DNA of 64,000 nt from Rugamonas rivuli (GCF_009380165.1 NZ_WHUF01000005.1:385248-449247); one strand, 5' to 3'; numbered from the stretch's first letter, positions 50,082 through 59,508 are shown. Notes: generated by a model from the sequence alone, not told the origin. Numbers and translations: made by a program.

Positions 50082-51395
50082 ATGAAATGGAAAGTCCTGG
50101 CCGCCAGCGTCATGCTCGGCATGGCCGCCACCGCCCAAGCCGTCACGGCTGACGAGGTCCACACCTTCACGCTGGCCAACGGCATGAAGTTCATCGTGCT
50201 GGAGTCGCACACCATCCCCAACGCCAATATGTACACGTTCTGGAAGGTCGGCTCGCGCAATGAGGCGCCCGGCATCACCGGCCTGTCGCACTTCTTCGAA
50301 CACATGATGTTCAACGGCTCGAAAAACTTCGGCCCGAAAATGTTCGACCGCACCATGGAAGCCAAGGGTGGCTCCAACAACGCCTACACCAGCAACGACC
50401 TGACCGTGTACCAGGACTGGTTCCCGGCCTCGTCGCTGGAAACCATCTTCACGCTGGAAAGCGACCGCATCGCCCACCTGTCGATCGACCCGAAAATGGT
50501 CGCCAGCGAGCGCGGCGTGGTGCTGTCCGAACGCAGCACCGGCCTGGAGAACTCCAACATCCGCGCGCTGCACGAGGAAATCAACGGCGTCGCCTTCCAG
50601 GCCCATCCGTATTCCTGGCCGGTGATCGGCCACGAGTCCGACATCAAGGCCTGGACACAGGACGACCTGCAGCGCTATTTCACCACCTACTACGCGCCGA
50701 ACAATGCGGTGTCGGTGATCGTCGGCGATGTCAAGACCGACGAGGTGAAAAAGCTGGCCACCAAATACTTCGGCAGCATTCCGAAGCGCGCGCTGCCGCC
50801 GGCCGTGCGCACCGTCGAGCCTGAACAGAAGGGTGAACGCCGCCTGTTCGTCGCCAAGGAATCGGCCACCTCGGCCAACCTGGTGATCGCCTACAAGGTT
50901 CCGGCCGCCAACAGCGCCGACTACTACGCGCTGGAAGTGCTGCAAAGCATACTGGGCGACGGCAAGACTTCGCGCCTGTACAAGGCCCTGGTCGAGCAGC
51001 AGCTGGCCACCCAGGTCAGCGCCAGCAGCATGGACGGCTTCGATCCGGGCCTGCTGTACCTGTCGGCCGTGGCCACCGCCAAGACCGCGCCGGCCCAGCT
51101 GGAACAAGCGCTGCTGGCCGAAGTCGACCGCCTGATCAAGGAAGGCGTATCGGCCGACGAGCTGCAAAAGGTCAAGAACCAGAAGCTGCTGAACCTGTAC
51201 CGCGAACAGGAAACCATCAACGGCAAGGCACAGCAGCTGGGCAATTACGAGGTGTTCTTCGGCGACTACAAGAAAATGTTCGACGCCCCGGCCGCCTACG
51301 AAAAACTGACGCCGGCCGATATCCAGGCCGTCGCCGCCAAATACCTGAAAAAATCGCAGCGCACCGTCGGCGTGCTGGCTGCGAAGGAGGATTGA
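50082..51395 (+). CDS. M16 family zinc peptidase, active subunit
   Basis: A 437-residue exported insulinase-type peptidase with a signal peptide (AASVMLGMAATAQA). The inverted zinc motif HxxEH is HFFEH (His70, Glu73, His74) in GLSHFFEHMMFNGSKNFGP, and the distal Glu is in VASERGVVLSERST. AAGGAG precedes the ATG. The next gene, 4 bases on, encodes a related protein without the zinc motif, so they should form an active/inactive heterodimer in the periplasm. Confidence 0.92.
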   Translation: MKWKVLAASVMLGMAATAQAVTADEVHTFTLANGMKFIVLESHTIPNANMYTFWKVGSRNEAPGITGLSHFFEHMMFNGSKNFGPKMFDRTMEAKGGSNNAYTSNDLTVYQDWFPASSLETIFTLESDRIAHLSIDPKMVASERGVVLSERSTGLENSNIRALHEEINGVAFQAHPYSWPVIGHESDIKAWTQDDLQRYFTTYYAPNNAVSVIVGDVKTDEVKKLATKYFGSIPKRALPPAVRTVEPEQKGERRLFVAKESATSANLVIAYKVPAANSADYYALEVLQSILGDGKTSRLYKALVEQQLATQVSASSMDGFDPGLLYLSAVATAKTAPAQLEQALLAEVDRLIKEGVSADELQKVKNQKLLNLYREQETINGKAQQLGNYEVFFGDYKKMFDAPAAYEKLTPADIQAVAAKYLKKSQRTVGVLAAKED

Positions 51396-51399
51396 TTAC

Positions 51400-52800
51400 A
51401 TGAGCACCAAAGTAACTGTGATGGCCGCCGCCGTGCTGGCGACCATGGCCGCCGCGCCGCTGGCCGGCGCCGCCGATTTCCGCCTGCCGGCCTTCGACAC
51501 CGTCACCCTGCCCAACGGCCTGACCGTCTACCTGATGGAGCGCCACGAAGTGCCGCTGATCTCGGTGCGCGCCGTGGTCAAGGCCGGCGCCGTCAACGAC
51601 GCCAAGCAGCCCGGCCTGTCCAACCTGACCGGCGACGCCCTGCTGCTGGGCAGCAAAGCCCACAACAAGACCGCCATCGACCAGGCCTTCGACTTCCGCG
51701 GCGCGCGTCTGGCCGGCGGCGCCGGTACCGAAGCCAGCACCGTGCAAGCCAACTTCGCCCGCGCCGACAGCGCTACCCTGCTGCCGCTGTTCGCCGAGAT
51801 CATCCAGCAGCCGAGCTTCGACGAAGCCGAGCTGGTCAAGCTGCGCGACCGCAAGGTCAACGGCCTGAAGCAGGCCAAGGAAGCGCCGCGCAATGTGGTC
51901 GGCAACTACTACAAGGCCATGCTGTTCGGCACGTCGCCGTATGCGATCCCGGCCAGCGGCACGGTCAGCAGCGTCAGCGCGCTCAAGCAGAGCGACGTGC
52001 AGGGTTACTACCAGCACTACTACCGTCCGGACAATGCGGCCATCATCGTGGTCGGCGACTTCCAGGCGGCCGAGATGCGCAAGCAGATCGAATCGCTGTT
52101 CGGTGCGTGGAAAGCCAGCGGTCCGGCGCTGCCGCAGCAGGACAACGGCAAGGTGCAGGCCGACAAGGCGCGCGTGTGGCTGGTCAACAAGCCTGATGCG
52201 ATCGAAACCACCTTCCTGATCGGCGGCGTGGGTATCGCGCGTAATGATCCGGACTACGTGCCGCTGCAAGTGCTCAACACCATCGTCGGCGGCCGCTTCA
52301 CGTCGTGGCTGAATGATGAGTTGCGCGTCAACTCGGGCCTGACCTACGGCGCCCGCAGCGAGTTCGCAACGCTGTCGCAGACCGGCACCTTCGCCATCTC
52401 CAGCTTCACCGCGCTGCCGAAGACTGAGGCTGCGCTGGCGCTGGCGCACAAGACCTACCAGCGTCTGTGGGACAAGGGCATCGACAAGGCGACGCTGGAA
52501 TCGGCCAAGGCCTACGTCAAGGGCCAGTTCCCGCCGCGCTACGAGACCAGCGAGCAGTTGGCTGGTTTGCTGGGCGATATGTACGCGTCCAAAGTGGGCC
52601 GCGAACAGATCGACAACTTCATGAAGGATGTGGATAGCCTGACGCCGGAACGCGCCAAGGCGCTGGTGGACAAACACTTCCCGCGCACCAAGCTGCAAAC
52701 CGTGCTGGTGGGGAAAGCTGATGCTATTCGGGATATCGCTAAGACTTATGGCGAAGTGACCGAGTTGCAAATCAGCGCAGATGGTTTCCAGCCGCAATAA
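51400..52800 (+). CDS. M16 family peptidase-like inactive subunit
   Basis: A 466-residue exported homologue of the upstream peptidase with a signal peptide (VLATMAAAPLAGAA). The zinc site is replaced: GLSNLTGDALLLGSKAHNKT occupies the position of HxxEH, so it is a non-catalytic partner. It keeps YQHYYRPDNAAIIVVGDFQA and NDELRVNSGLTYGARSEFA, the substrate-binding Arg/Tyr region of such subunits. Pairing with the active subunit follows the mitochondrial-processing-peptidase style. Confidence 0.92.
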   Translation: MSTKVTVMAAAVLATMAAAPLAGAADFRLPAFDTVTLPNGLTVYLMERHEVPLISVRAVVKAGAVNDAKQPGLSNLTGDALLLGSKAHNKTAIDQAFDFRGARLAGGAGTEASTVQANFARADSATLLPLFAEIIQQPSFDEAELVKLRDRKVNGLKQAKEAPRNVVGNYYKAMLFGTSPYAIPASGTVSSVSALKQSDVQGYYQHYYRPDNAAIIVVGDFQAAEMRKQIESLFGAWKASGPALPQQDNGKVQADKARVWLVNKPDAIETTFLIGGVGIARNDPDYVPLQVLNTIVGGRFTSWLNDELRVNSGLTYGARSEFATLSQTGTFAISSFTALPKTEAALALAHKTYQRLWDKGIDKATLESAKAYVKGQFPPRYETSEQLAGLLGDMYASKVGREQIDNFMKDVDSLTPERAKALVDKHFPRTKLQTVLVGKADAIRDIAKTYGEVTELQISADGFQPQ

Positions 52801-52920
52801 TCCGTTGGACGCCGTGGTCGACTCACGAAAGACCCGGCAGTTTATGCAGCGTTGAAATCAAAGGGTTGGCCTTGTGCCAGCCCTCAATAGCTCCGACGAA
52901 TTTTTTTGCACGCACAATTT

Positions 52921-53037
52921 ATGAAGGGTCTTATGCAGCACATCTTATTTCTCATGATGTTTATGTCGTTCTTCACTGCTTGTCAAACACCGCCTATTTC
53001 GAAAGATGCAATTACCTTCACCAAGGAACCAGGCTAG
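52921..53037 (+). CDS. Very short lipoprotein
   Basis: A 38-residue open frame with a complete lipoprotein signal: MKGLMQHILFLMMFMSFFTA followed by the lipid Cys and QTPPISKDAITFTKEPG. An ATG four codons in, preceded by AAGGG, is an equally good start. The mature peptide is only about 17 residues. It faces the DUF2235 effector gene tail to tail. It could be a stub of a larger immunity lipoprotein or a genuine small lipoprotein. Bases 52801-52920 hold a GGGTTGGC/GCCAGCCC near-hairpin and no gene. Confidence 0.5.
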   Translation: MKGLMQHILFLMMFMSFFTACQTPPISKDAITFTKEPG

Positions 53038-53116
53038 CCTCAGGATGATTTTATATGGCTGTTGCTTGATGTCTGGTAATTGATGGGCGAGCGACGAACG
53101 TCGGAACTTTCACCAG

Positions 53117-54679
53117 TTAAGGGCGGGGGCCGCCTGGGATTTGATAGGGTATATTGGGTGGACGGTATTGCGTGAACATTGACTTTGAGCAGGCCTGCAC
53201 CGCGAAGCAATGGTAGCGATCGCTGATCGATGCGTGAAGCTCGATGTCACTCCTACCGAGGTAGCTTCGTTGTGACTTCCTGAAGAACCGAAATGGCGTC
53301 TCGACCCAAGGGCGGTGAGCCGCGGCAAAGGCGTCAGGGCGAATGTTTGCCGGCCGGCTCCCAAATTTCAGAACCTTATACTGTTCCAACTGTTGCTGCA
53401 TCCAGATGAGTGCACCGTCCGACAATCCGCTTTCTGACTCCTTGTAACCACCACCAACGTCCGAATGCGCGCCAGGGAAAAGACATTGTGTAATCCTTTT
53501 CTGCCCCTTGGCCCACAAGCTTGGGGTGAAGTCGACCCGCTGTTCGTCGAGAGCGAGCGCCTGAATTCCTCGTCCTATCATTTGGGGCAAGACTTCGTCA
53601 GTAAGCTTAGCGAGATCCGTTCGCAGAAATTGTCCGTCTGGTGATCGGTCCAACTTCCGATTGAAACCAAGCGATCCAACAGTGTCCCAAACAGCCACAG
53701 TGTCGACTGGGACAGGCCCAGTTAACACCGGCACAGGACCACGAAAGAATGGCGGCAAACGTCTCAGCTCTCTCTTGAGCTCCTTCCAAAAACCCATTGC
53801 CTCAATTTCCTTTTGCGCGTCAGCTTTCGATCTACCTCTTTGCCACTCAGTCCAGGAGGCAGCGGCCTTCTTATACGCGGCCTCTCGCGTCATGGGGAAT
53901 TTTTCGTCGCGTTCGAGCAAGCCATTTGCGATGATCCATTCTGCAAGAGCCCGCACGGTGTATGCGCCCCTGCTAAAACCGATCAACACGATTTTATCTC
54001 CGGGACAATAGTGACGTGATATGAAGGTATAGCCACGAATCAGACGGGCAATGAGGCCGGAGCCCCCCATGGAACAGATGCTGCTGGAGATAAAATTCTG
54101 GTGATTACCTACGCCATGCAGGTATTTTGCAACTTGAGCTTGCGCCCCTTTTGTGTCAAGAAGAATGCGCTCGCTCTCCACGTTTTGATGTTGAGTATTT
54201 GTGATTTCGGCACCATCAAGCCACCTATACATCTTCAAGACATTTGATGCGAAAACATCTGTACTGGGCCATGTCTTCTTGCGATCGAATCCGTTTTGCG
54301 TTCCATCTGCAAAAAAAACAATCACTTTGTGTGGTGGAACCTGCACAGGAAGGGGCGGTGCCGAAGGGAGTTCTCTGGCACGTAGCCATCTGACGTATCC
54401 GCGTTTGTCGAGTTCCTTCATATACTCTTGAAATAGAGTCTTCGCTAAGCTGGGTCTCTGGCTGTAAATACCAAAACGGGCAGCCCGCTCCTGCCATTCC
54501 AAATCGAGCATGCACTTTTCGTTTTTATCGAGTTCTCTATAAACCTTGTACCTTAACTTGGCCAAAGCCCACACTTCTAGTTGGCCAAAGGTATCCATGC
54601 CTCCGGCGAGTGGCGGTAACTCCAACGGCCAAACAAAATACGGATGGTCTGACATGTAGTCTGCTTCGAGTACGTTCAT
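53117..54679 (-). CDS. DUF2235 phospholipase, probable T6SS effector (Tle1-like)
   Basis: A 520-residue alpha/beta hydrolase of the DUF2235 family, which includes Tle1 phospholipase effectors delivered by type VI secretion. Evidence: VIVFFADGTQNGFDRKKTWP, nucleophile elbow VLIGFSRGAYTVRALAEWI (Ser near 236), acid region VAVWDTVGSLGFNR, and a late His in FPGAHSDVGGGYKESESGL. It has no signal peptide. GC is lower than in the neighbours. No VgrG, adaptor or full immunity gene is beside it, unlike usual tle loci. Start ATG (MNVLEADY) is uncertain. Confidence 0.85.
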   Translation of the reverse strand: MNVLEADYMSDHPYFVWPLELPPLAGGMDTFGQLEVWALAKLRYKVYRELDKNEKCMLDLEWQERAARFGIYSQRPSLAKTLFQEYMKELDKRGYVRWLRARELPSAPPLPVQVPPHKVIVFFADGTQNGFDRKKTWPSTDVFASNVLKMYRWLDGAEITNTQHQNVESERILLDTKGAQAQVAKYLHGVGNHQNFISSSICSMGGSGLIARLIRGYTFISRHYCPGDKIVLIGFSRGAYTVRALAEWIIANGLLERDEKFPMTREAAYKKAAASWTEWQRGRSKADAQKEIEAMGFWKELKRELRRLPPFFRGPVPVLTGPVPVDTVAVWDTVGSLGFNRKLDRSPDGQFLRTDLAKLTDEVLPQMIGRGIQALALDEQRVDFTPSLWAKGQKRITQCLFPGAHSDVGGGYKESESGLSDGALIWMQQQLEQYKVLKFGSRPANIRPDAFAAAHRPWVETPFRFFRKSQRSYLGRSDIELHASISDRYHCFAVQACSKSMFTQYRPPNIPYQIPGGPRP

Positions 54680-54782
54680 AGTCACAGTATTCGTTCAAGA
54701 TCGCTGCTGAGTAGCAGTTGAAACGCCAAATTATCACTGTTCACCCAAGTTTTGAGTGCCACTAGGCCGAGTCCAGTGGACG

Positions 54783-57700
54783 TCAGGCGCCGGCTGGATC
54801 CAACTGGCGCACCAAGTGTTCGACGTCGTTCTGCACACCGGGGACGGCGTCCAGTACCAGGGTCAGTTGATCCCAGGCTGCATCGCCGGTTCCGGCCTTC
54901 AGCGCCAGCTCAGCTAGTTGCGATAATCCTGCCAGGCGGTCGGCGCCCACCGTGCCAGCCAAGCCTTTGAGCGTATGCAGTAGTGGCAGGGCCGCACCGG
55001 CGTTGCCACCGGCATGGGCAGCTTGCAGTTGCCCCGACAGTTGGCCCGCCTCCCCCACAAAACTTCTCAAGGCCATCAGGTAGACCGAGTGCAGGCCGCC
55101 CAGGCGCTTCAGCGCGGCCGCGCTGTTGATGCCTGCTTCCGGCAGCGGCACAGCACCGGCCGCAGCGGCACTGGCGTTGATGGCGGCAGTCGCCGCGGTT
55201 GCAGCAGCACCGGCGCCACCTGCCGCCACCGGCGCTGCGCTGTGTCGCCGCGCATGCTTCAGTATCACCGCAATCAACTGCGCCAGATCGAAAGGCTTGC
55301 CGATGTGATCGACCATGCCCGCATCCAGCGCGGCGATGCGGTCGGCGGGCATGGCGTTGGCCGTCATCGCCACGATGGGCGGCACCTTCGCGCCCAGCTT
55401 GCGCCGGATCGCCGATGTGGCTTCGTAGCCATCCATCTCCGGCATCTGGATATCCATCAAAATCAAATCCGGCAGCGGCCCGGGGCGTGACACGGCGGCA
55501 ATCGCCATCGCTCCCGAACTGGCAACCTCGACCTCCGCGCCATCATTGCTCAACAGCTCGCTGGCGACCTGCTGGTTGGCCGGATTGTCATCCACCAGCA
55601 GCAAGTGCAAGCCCTCCAGCCGACGCATCGACGGCAGCGCGACGGCGGCCAGCGGCGCACGCTGCTCCATGCGCGCATCGGCCACCGCGTCGAACAGCAT
55701 CGATGCCGTCACCGGCTTGACGACAAAGCCATCCAGCACCGGCTCCATTTCCAGATGTCGCTGCGCCAGCAGTTCGCGGTCGTGCGCCGTCACCATCACG
55801 ATCAGCGGCAGCTTGCCTGGCGGCGCCAGCCGACGGATATGGCAGCTGGTTTCCCAACCGTCCAGCGCCGGCATGCGCCAGTCGATGAAGACCACGTCGT
55901 AAGTCTCGTTGCGCGCCACCCGTTCGCCGACGGCCGCCAGCGCTTCATGGCCGCCCTCCGCCACGTCGACCTTCCAGCCGAACGACAGCGCCATCTCGCG
56001 CAGCACCATGCGCGCGGTCGGGTTGTCGTCCACCACCAGGCAACTCAGGCCGCTCAATGAAGTCTGATCGGTTGGCGGCACGGACTGCGCTTCCGGCTGC
56101 GCCTCCGCCACACCCAGGTCGACGATGAATTCAAACACGCTGCCCTTCGCCAGTTCGCTGGTGACGCTCAGCGTGCCGCCCATCAGCCGCACCAGGCGCT
56201 GGCTGATCGCCAGGCCCAGGCCGGTGCCGCCGTAGCGGCGCGCGGTCGATGCCTCGGCCTGCGAGAAACCGTCGAAGATGCGCAAGCACTGTTCTTCCGA
56301 GATGCCGATGCCGGAGTCGCGGATGGCAAAGGCGACCGACAACGCACTGCCGCTGCGCTCCATCAGCCGCGCCGACAGCACCACCTCGCCCCGCTCGGTG
56401 AATTTGATGGCGTTGCCCGCCAGGTTGAGCAGGATCTGCTGCAAGCGCAGCGCGTCGCCCACCACCAGCGCCGGCAGTTGCGGGTCGATGTGGAACAGCA
56501 CCTCGATATTCTTGGCGCCGACATTGGCCGACAAAATCACCGCCAGGTCGCGCCACAGCTTGTCGAGCCGGAACGGATGCGGATCGAGCGCCAGCTTGCC
56601 CGCCTCCACCTTGGAGAAATCGAGAATGTCGTTGAGCAGGCCCAGCAAGGCGCTGGCGGCCGCATGGGCCTTGGCCGCGTAATCCTGCTGGCGCTCGCTC
56701 ATCTCGGTCTGCTGCAGCAGTTGCAGCATGCCCAGCACCGCGTTCATCGGCGAACGGATTTCATGGCTCATGTTGGCGACGAACTCAGACTTGGCGCGGC
56801 CCGCCAGATCGGCCGCCTCCTTCGCCAGCAGCAGCGCCTCGTGCGCCTCGCGCGCCTCGGTGTGGTCGGTGCTGCTGCCCACCCAGCCCAGCACCCTGCC
56901 CTCGGCATCCTTCTGCGGCAGCGCGTGGTTGTCGAAGATGCGCCATACGCCGTCGTAGCGCAGCAGCCGGCAATCGCAGCGGAAGGCGCCGCCGGTGGCT
57001 TGCGCGCGCTGCCACTCGGCCAGCAGCGCCGGCCGGTCCTCCGCATGCAGCACCGGCGACCAGTCGCCGGCCGCGATCAGCCGCTCCGCCGGCACGCCGC
57101 TGAAGCGCTCCCAATGGTGGCTCATGAAATCGAGCCGCAGTTCGGGCGTGACGGTCCATACCATTTGCGGCAAGCCCTCGGTCAGCGAGCGCCAGCGCGA
57201 TTCCGACGCCGTCAGCTGCGCCATCGACGCCTGCAGCGCGCGGTCGGTCTCCAGCAGCTGCACCACCGACTGGTACTGCTTGCGCATCGCGTACCACACG
57301 CCGGCCAGCAGCGCCACGGCAAACGCCAGCAGCAGGCCGAGGAAGATCAGGGCGTTGCGCACCTCCCTGTACCACGGCGCCAGGAAATCGTCGCTGGCCA
57401 GCCCGACCACCACATAGATCGGATAGCTGCCGATGCGCTCCAGGCTCAGCGTGCGTTCGAGGTTGTCGCGCGCGCTGTACACGGTGAAGGTGTCGCCCTT
57501 CTGGTGCTCTTCCAGGATGGTCTGGGTCTGCGGCGACACCTTGATGGTGGTGCCGATCGCCATGTCTTCGACAAAGGGATAGCGGTGCAGCACGCGGCGG
57601 CGGTCGTCCAGCAGCACGATGGAGCCGTGGGGGCCGATGTTCAGCGACGAAAACAGCGTGGTCAGGCGCGAGCTGTTCATCAGCGCGTAGGCGGTGCCGC

Positions 57701-58232
57701 CGAAGCTGCCGTCCGGCATGGCCAGCGGATAGACCAGCGGCAGCACCCACTCGCCGCTGATGCGCGACTTGACCGGCAGGCCGACGATCAGGTCGTGCTC
57801 GACCTGGGCGCGCGGGAAGAACTCGCGCACGGTCAGGTCTTGCGGATGGGCAGTGTCGATCTGTTCGCCATAGATCACGCGGCCGGCGGCGTCCGAGCCG
57901 CGCACCGCCTGGGCGTTGGGGATGCGCTCGCGCAGCGTGCGCAGGTAGGCGCTGAACTTCTCGTCGTCGAAACGGCCGGCCTCGTGCATGGTGCGGAACT
58001 CAATACCGGCGCGGCGCATGGCCAGGTCGACTTCTTCGAAATGCGAGTGCAGGAAGTTTTCCAGCGAGACCGCCAGGTTGTGCGCCGTTTCGGCGGCGTT
58101 GGCGTAGTAGCGCTCCTGGCTGACCTGCAGCACGTGGGCCACGAACAGCGACACCAACAGCAGCACCGCAGCGACCGCTGCGACGAGAATGCCGAACAGT
58201 TTCCGGAACTTCTGCAGGGTGCGCAATCTCAT
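54783..58232 (-). CDS. Hybrid histidine kinase with two receivers and HPt domain
   Basis: A 1149-residue membrane kinase. Layout: helix 13-34, extracytoplasmic dCache-like sensor (RTLRERIPNAQAVRGSDAAG), helix near 290-310, PAS (WRSLTEGLPQMVWTVTPEL), kinase with ANMSHEIRSPMNAVLGMLQ (His near 489), ATPase (NLAGNAIKF, TGLGLAISQRLVRLMGGT), receiver 1 (VVFIDWRMPALDG), receiver 2 (LILMDIQMPEMDG) and HPt (LPLLHTLKGLAGTVGADR, His near 1085). An Ala-rich linker (PVAAGGAGAAATAATAA) joins receiver 2 and HPt. Its output regulator is not adjacent. Confidence 0.93.
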   Translation of the reverse strand: MRLRTLQKFRKLFGILVAAVAAVLLLVSLFVAHVLQVSQERYYANAAETAHNLAVSLENFLHSHFEEVDLAMRRAGIEFRTMHEAGRFDDEKFSAYLRTLRERIPNAQAVRGSDAAGRVIYGEQIDTAHPQDLTVREFFPRAQVEHDLIVGLPVKSRISGEWVLPLVYPLAMPDGSFGGTAYALMNSSRLTTLFSSLNIGPHGSIVLLDDRRRVLHRYPFVEDMAIGTTIKVSPQTQTILEEHQKGDTFTVYSARDNLERTLSLERIGSYPIYVVVGLASDDFLAPWYREVRNALIFLGLLLAFAVALLAGVWYAMRKQYQSVVQLLETDRALQASMAQLTASESRWRSLTEGLPQMVWTVTPELRLDFMSHHWERFSGVPAERLIAAGDWSPVLHAEDRPALLAEWQRAQATGGAFRCDCRLLRYDGVWRIFDNHALPQKDAEGRVLGWVGSSTDHTEAREAHEALLLAKEAADLAGRAKSEFVANMSHEIRSPMNAVLGMLQLLQQTEMSERQQDYAAKAHAAASALLGLLNDILDFSKVEAGKLALDPHPFRLDKLWRDLAVILSANVGAKNIEVLFHIDPQLPALVVGDALRLQQILLNLAGNAIKFTERGEVVLSARLMERSGSALSVAFAIRDSGIGISEEQCLRIFDGFSQAEASTARRYGGTGLGLAISQRLVRLMGGTLSVTSELAKGSVFEFIVDLGVAEAQPEAQSVPPTDQTSLSGLSCLVVDDNPTARMVLREMALSFGWKVDVAEGGHEALAAVGERVARNETYDVVFIDWRMPALDGWETSCHIRRLAPPGKLPLIVMVTAHDRELLAQRHLEMEPVLDGFVVKPVTASMLFDAVADARMEQRAPLAAVALPSMRRLEGLHLLLVDDNPANQQVASELLSNDGAEVEVASSGAMAIAAVSRPGPLPDLILMDIQMPEMDGYEATSAIRRKLGAKVPPIVAMTANAMPADRIAALDAGMVDHIGKPFDLAQLIAVILKHARRHSAAPVAAGGAGAAATAATAAINASAAAAGAVPLPEAGINSAAALKRLGGLHSVYLMALRSFVGEAGQLSGQLQAAHAGGNAGAALPLLHTLKGLAGTVGADRLAGLSQLAELALKAGTGDAAWDQLTLVLDAVPGVQNDVEHLVRQLDPAGA

Positions 58233-58285
58233 GGCGGCTGGGCGGTCTCTTCTTGTTTTGTTTTATAGCTCTACGATAACGCAAA

Positions 58286-58310
58286 AAAAACGCTCCGGCG
58301 GAGCGTTTTT
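58286..58310 (-). terminator. Intrinsic terminator
   Basis: Read leftward, a CGCTCC/GGAGCG stem with a three-base loop is followed by a run of eight T residues, so it should stop transcripts of the small gene ending at 58316 before the hybrid kinase gene. The rightward A/T symmetry (AAAAACGCTCC...GGAGCGTTTTT) could make it partly bidirectional. Confidence 0.85.
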
Positions 58311-58315
58311 CTGTT

Positions 58316-58687
58316 TTACAAGCCCTGGCTGGCAATATCCGCCAAGGACTCCTTGCCTTTGTCGCTGATGGCGAACCCGCCTTCGGCGCGCGGCACGATG
58401 TGCGACTTCTTGCCCAGGAACAGGGCGACGTCGGCATCGATCGGGCTGGCCGGATCGGCTTCGATGGCGCGCAAGCCCAGCACGCAGCGGCGCAGGAACA
58501 ACAGCTCCTCGCCCTTGTCGGTGAGGGAAATGCGGCCGTTCTTGGCGATGCTGAACAGCTTCAGGCCGGCCAGGCGCTTGGTGTTGCGGCCGACGCAGGC
58601 GCTGACGCGTTCGCCCTTGATGCCGCGCTTCACTTCATCGAGTGCGTTGTATTCGTCTTGCGTTAATTTCTCGTTCTTCATTGCCAT
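58316..58687 (-). CDS. Hypothetical protein, winged-helix-like
   Basis: A 123-residue soluble protein that I do not recognise as a named family. LTQDEYNALDEVKRGIKGER, KLFSIAKNGRISLTDKGEEL and GGFAISDKGKESLADI suggest helix-wing units with two similar GxISLTDKG / GFAISDKG elements. A nucleic-acid-binding or regulatory role is possible. The start is ambiguous among three close ATG codons (58696, 58687, 58681). A strong terminator follows the gene. Confidence 0.65.
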   Translation of the reverse strand: MAMKNEKLTQDEYNALDEVKRGIKGERVSACVGRNTKRLAGLKLFSIAKNGRISLTDKGEELLFLRRCVLGLRAIEADPASPIDADVALFLGKKSHIVPRAEGGFAISDKGKESLADIASQGL

Positions 58688-58822
58688 TTTTTCCATAAGA
58701 GACTGCTGCGGCCCTCATGGTACGCGCCCGGCGGAGCGACGGCAAGAAAATGCGCCTCTCCCACGCCTCCGGCACGCGACCGGAGGCGGCATGGCCGCTT
58801 CAAAACGAGAATAAAGTGTGAT

Positions 58823-58960
58823 TCACAACGCTCGAATCGCCAGCCAGATCAGGCCGATGGTGGCAAACGCCGCTACACAAATCAGGGCTTGGACACGCTT
58901 CGCACTAAAGGCGACGCTACGACGGCCGAGGTAGATTTTGTTGTGTAAGGAATTGCCCAT
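58823..58960 (-). CDS. Small single-pass membrane protein
   Basis: A 45-residue frame starting at ATG with GGAGAGCATC directly upstream. The N-terminal 24 residues are basic (KIYLGRRSVAFSAKRVQ), and the C-terminal part is one membrane helix (ALICVAAFATIGLIWLAIRA). Short length keeps it out of standard gene lists, but ribosome site and composition support a real gene. Function unknown. Confidence 0.55.
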   Translation of the reverse strand: MGNSLHNKIYLGRRSVAFSAKRVQALICVAAFATIGLIWLAIRAL

Positions 58961-59099
58961 GATGCTCTCCGTGAGAGGAAAAACGATGACCTGACTAAAT
59001 TATAGAAACTCTTTCATTACGCCGGTGTGACGGACAACACAAAGTTTAAAATATGTATCCATCGAGCAACAACAATCACACTTTGTCACTGTTGGAAAC

Positions 59100-59243
59100 T
59101 CAGGTCTTGATCGGCGGCTGCTTGGGCTGAGGCTCTTCGATCGGCGCCTGGTCGGGCAGCGGCATATTGTCCGGCGGCGGATCTTTTTCCGGCTCGGGCG
59201 GCGGCATGTCGGGCTCGGGGGTGATGTGGGCGTGGATATTCAT
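59100..59243 (-). CDS. Small proline-rich acidic protein
   Basis: A 47-residue frame starting MNIHAHITPEPDMPPPEPEK and ending EEPQPKQPPIKT. AGGAGG lies 9 bases before the ATG. It is about one-third Pro plus many Glu/Asp, so it is probably disordered. A longer frame over the same bases in another register lacks such support. Function unknown. Confidence 0.6.
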   Translation of the reverse strand: MNIHAHITPEPDMPPPEPEKDPPPDNMPLPDQAPIEEPQPKQPPIKT

Positions 59244-59318
59244 GGGGCTGTCCTCCTGAAGTGGGCGGTTCAAGAAGCAGATTAGGGGAAACGGCGGATA
59301 AACAAGGAAGCGATGCGC

Positions 59319-59346
59319 GGCCAGCGTGCGTCACCGCACGCTGGCC
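59319..59346. terminator. Strong hairpin downstream of the DUF6602 gene
   Basis: GGCCAGCGTGCG and CGCACGCTGGCC form a perfect 12-base stem with a TCAC loop. It lies between the low-GC DUF6602 gene and the proline-rich gene. There is no long T tract, but it is stable enough to act as a terminator or mRNA 3'-end barrier. Nothing else is recognised between 59244 and 59508. Confidence 0.5.
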
Positions 59347-59508
59347 GTCGCATGGTTTATGGGACGTAGATCAGGTTTGACCTGCTTTGCCGGCGGCTAA
59401 CGGCGGCTTCCGCCCCATAACGGACACTTGATCAATGTTTTTGAGGTACATGTGTCTATGTGGGATCTTAGGAAAATCGATCTGGATATAGAATTGGGGA
59501 TAACGTTG

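Noticed and set aside
56478..58268. A 596-codon + strand frame antisense to the large hybrid kinase
   Set aside because: No motif; the sense frame is fully explained by sensor, PAS and kinase domains.
59086..59334. An 82-codon frame near the proline-rich small gene
   Set aside because: It has no ribosome site; the alternative 47-codon frame has AGGAGG and a plausible composition.
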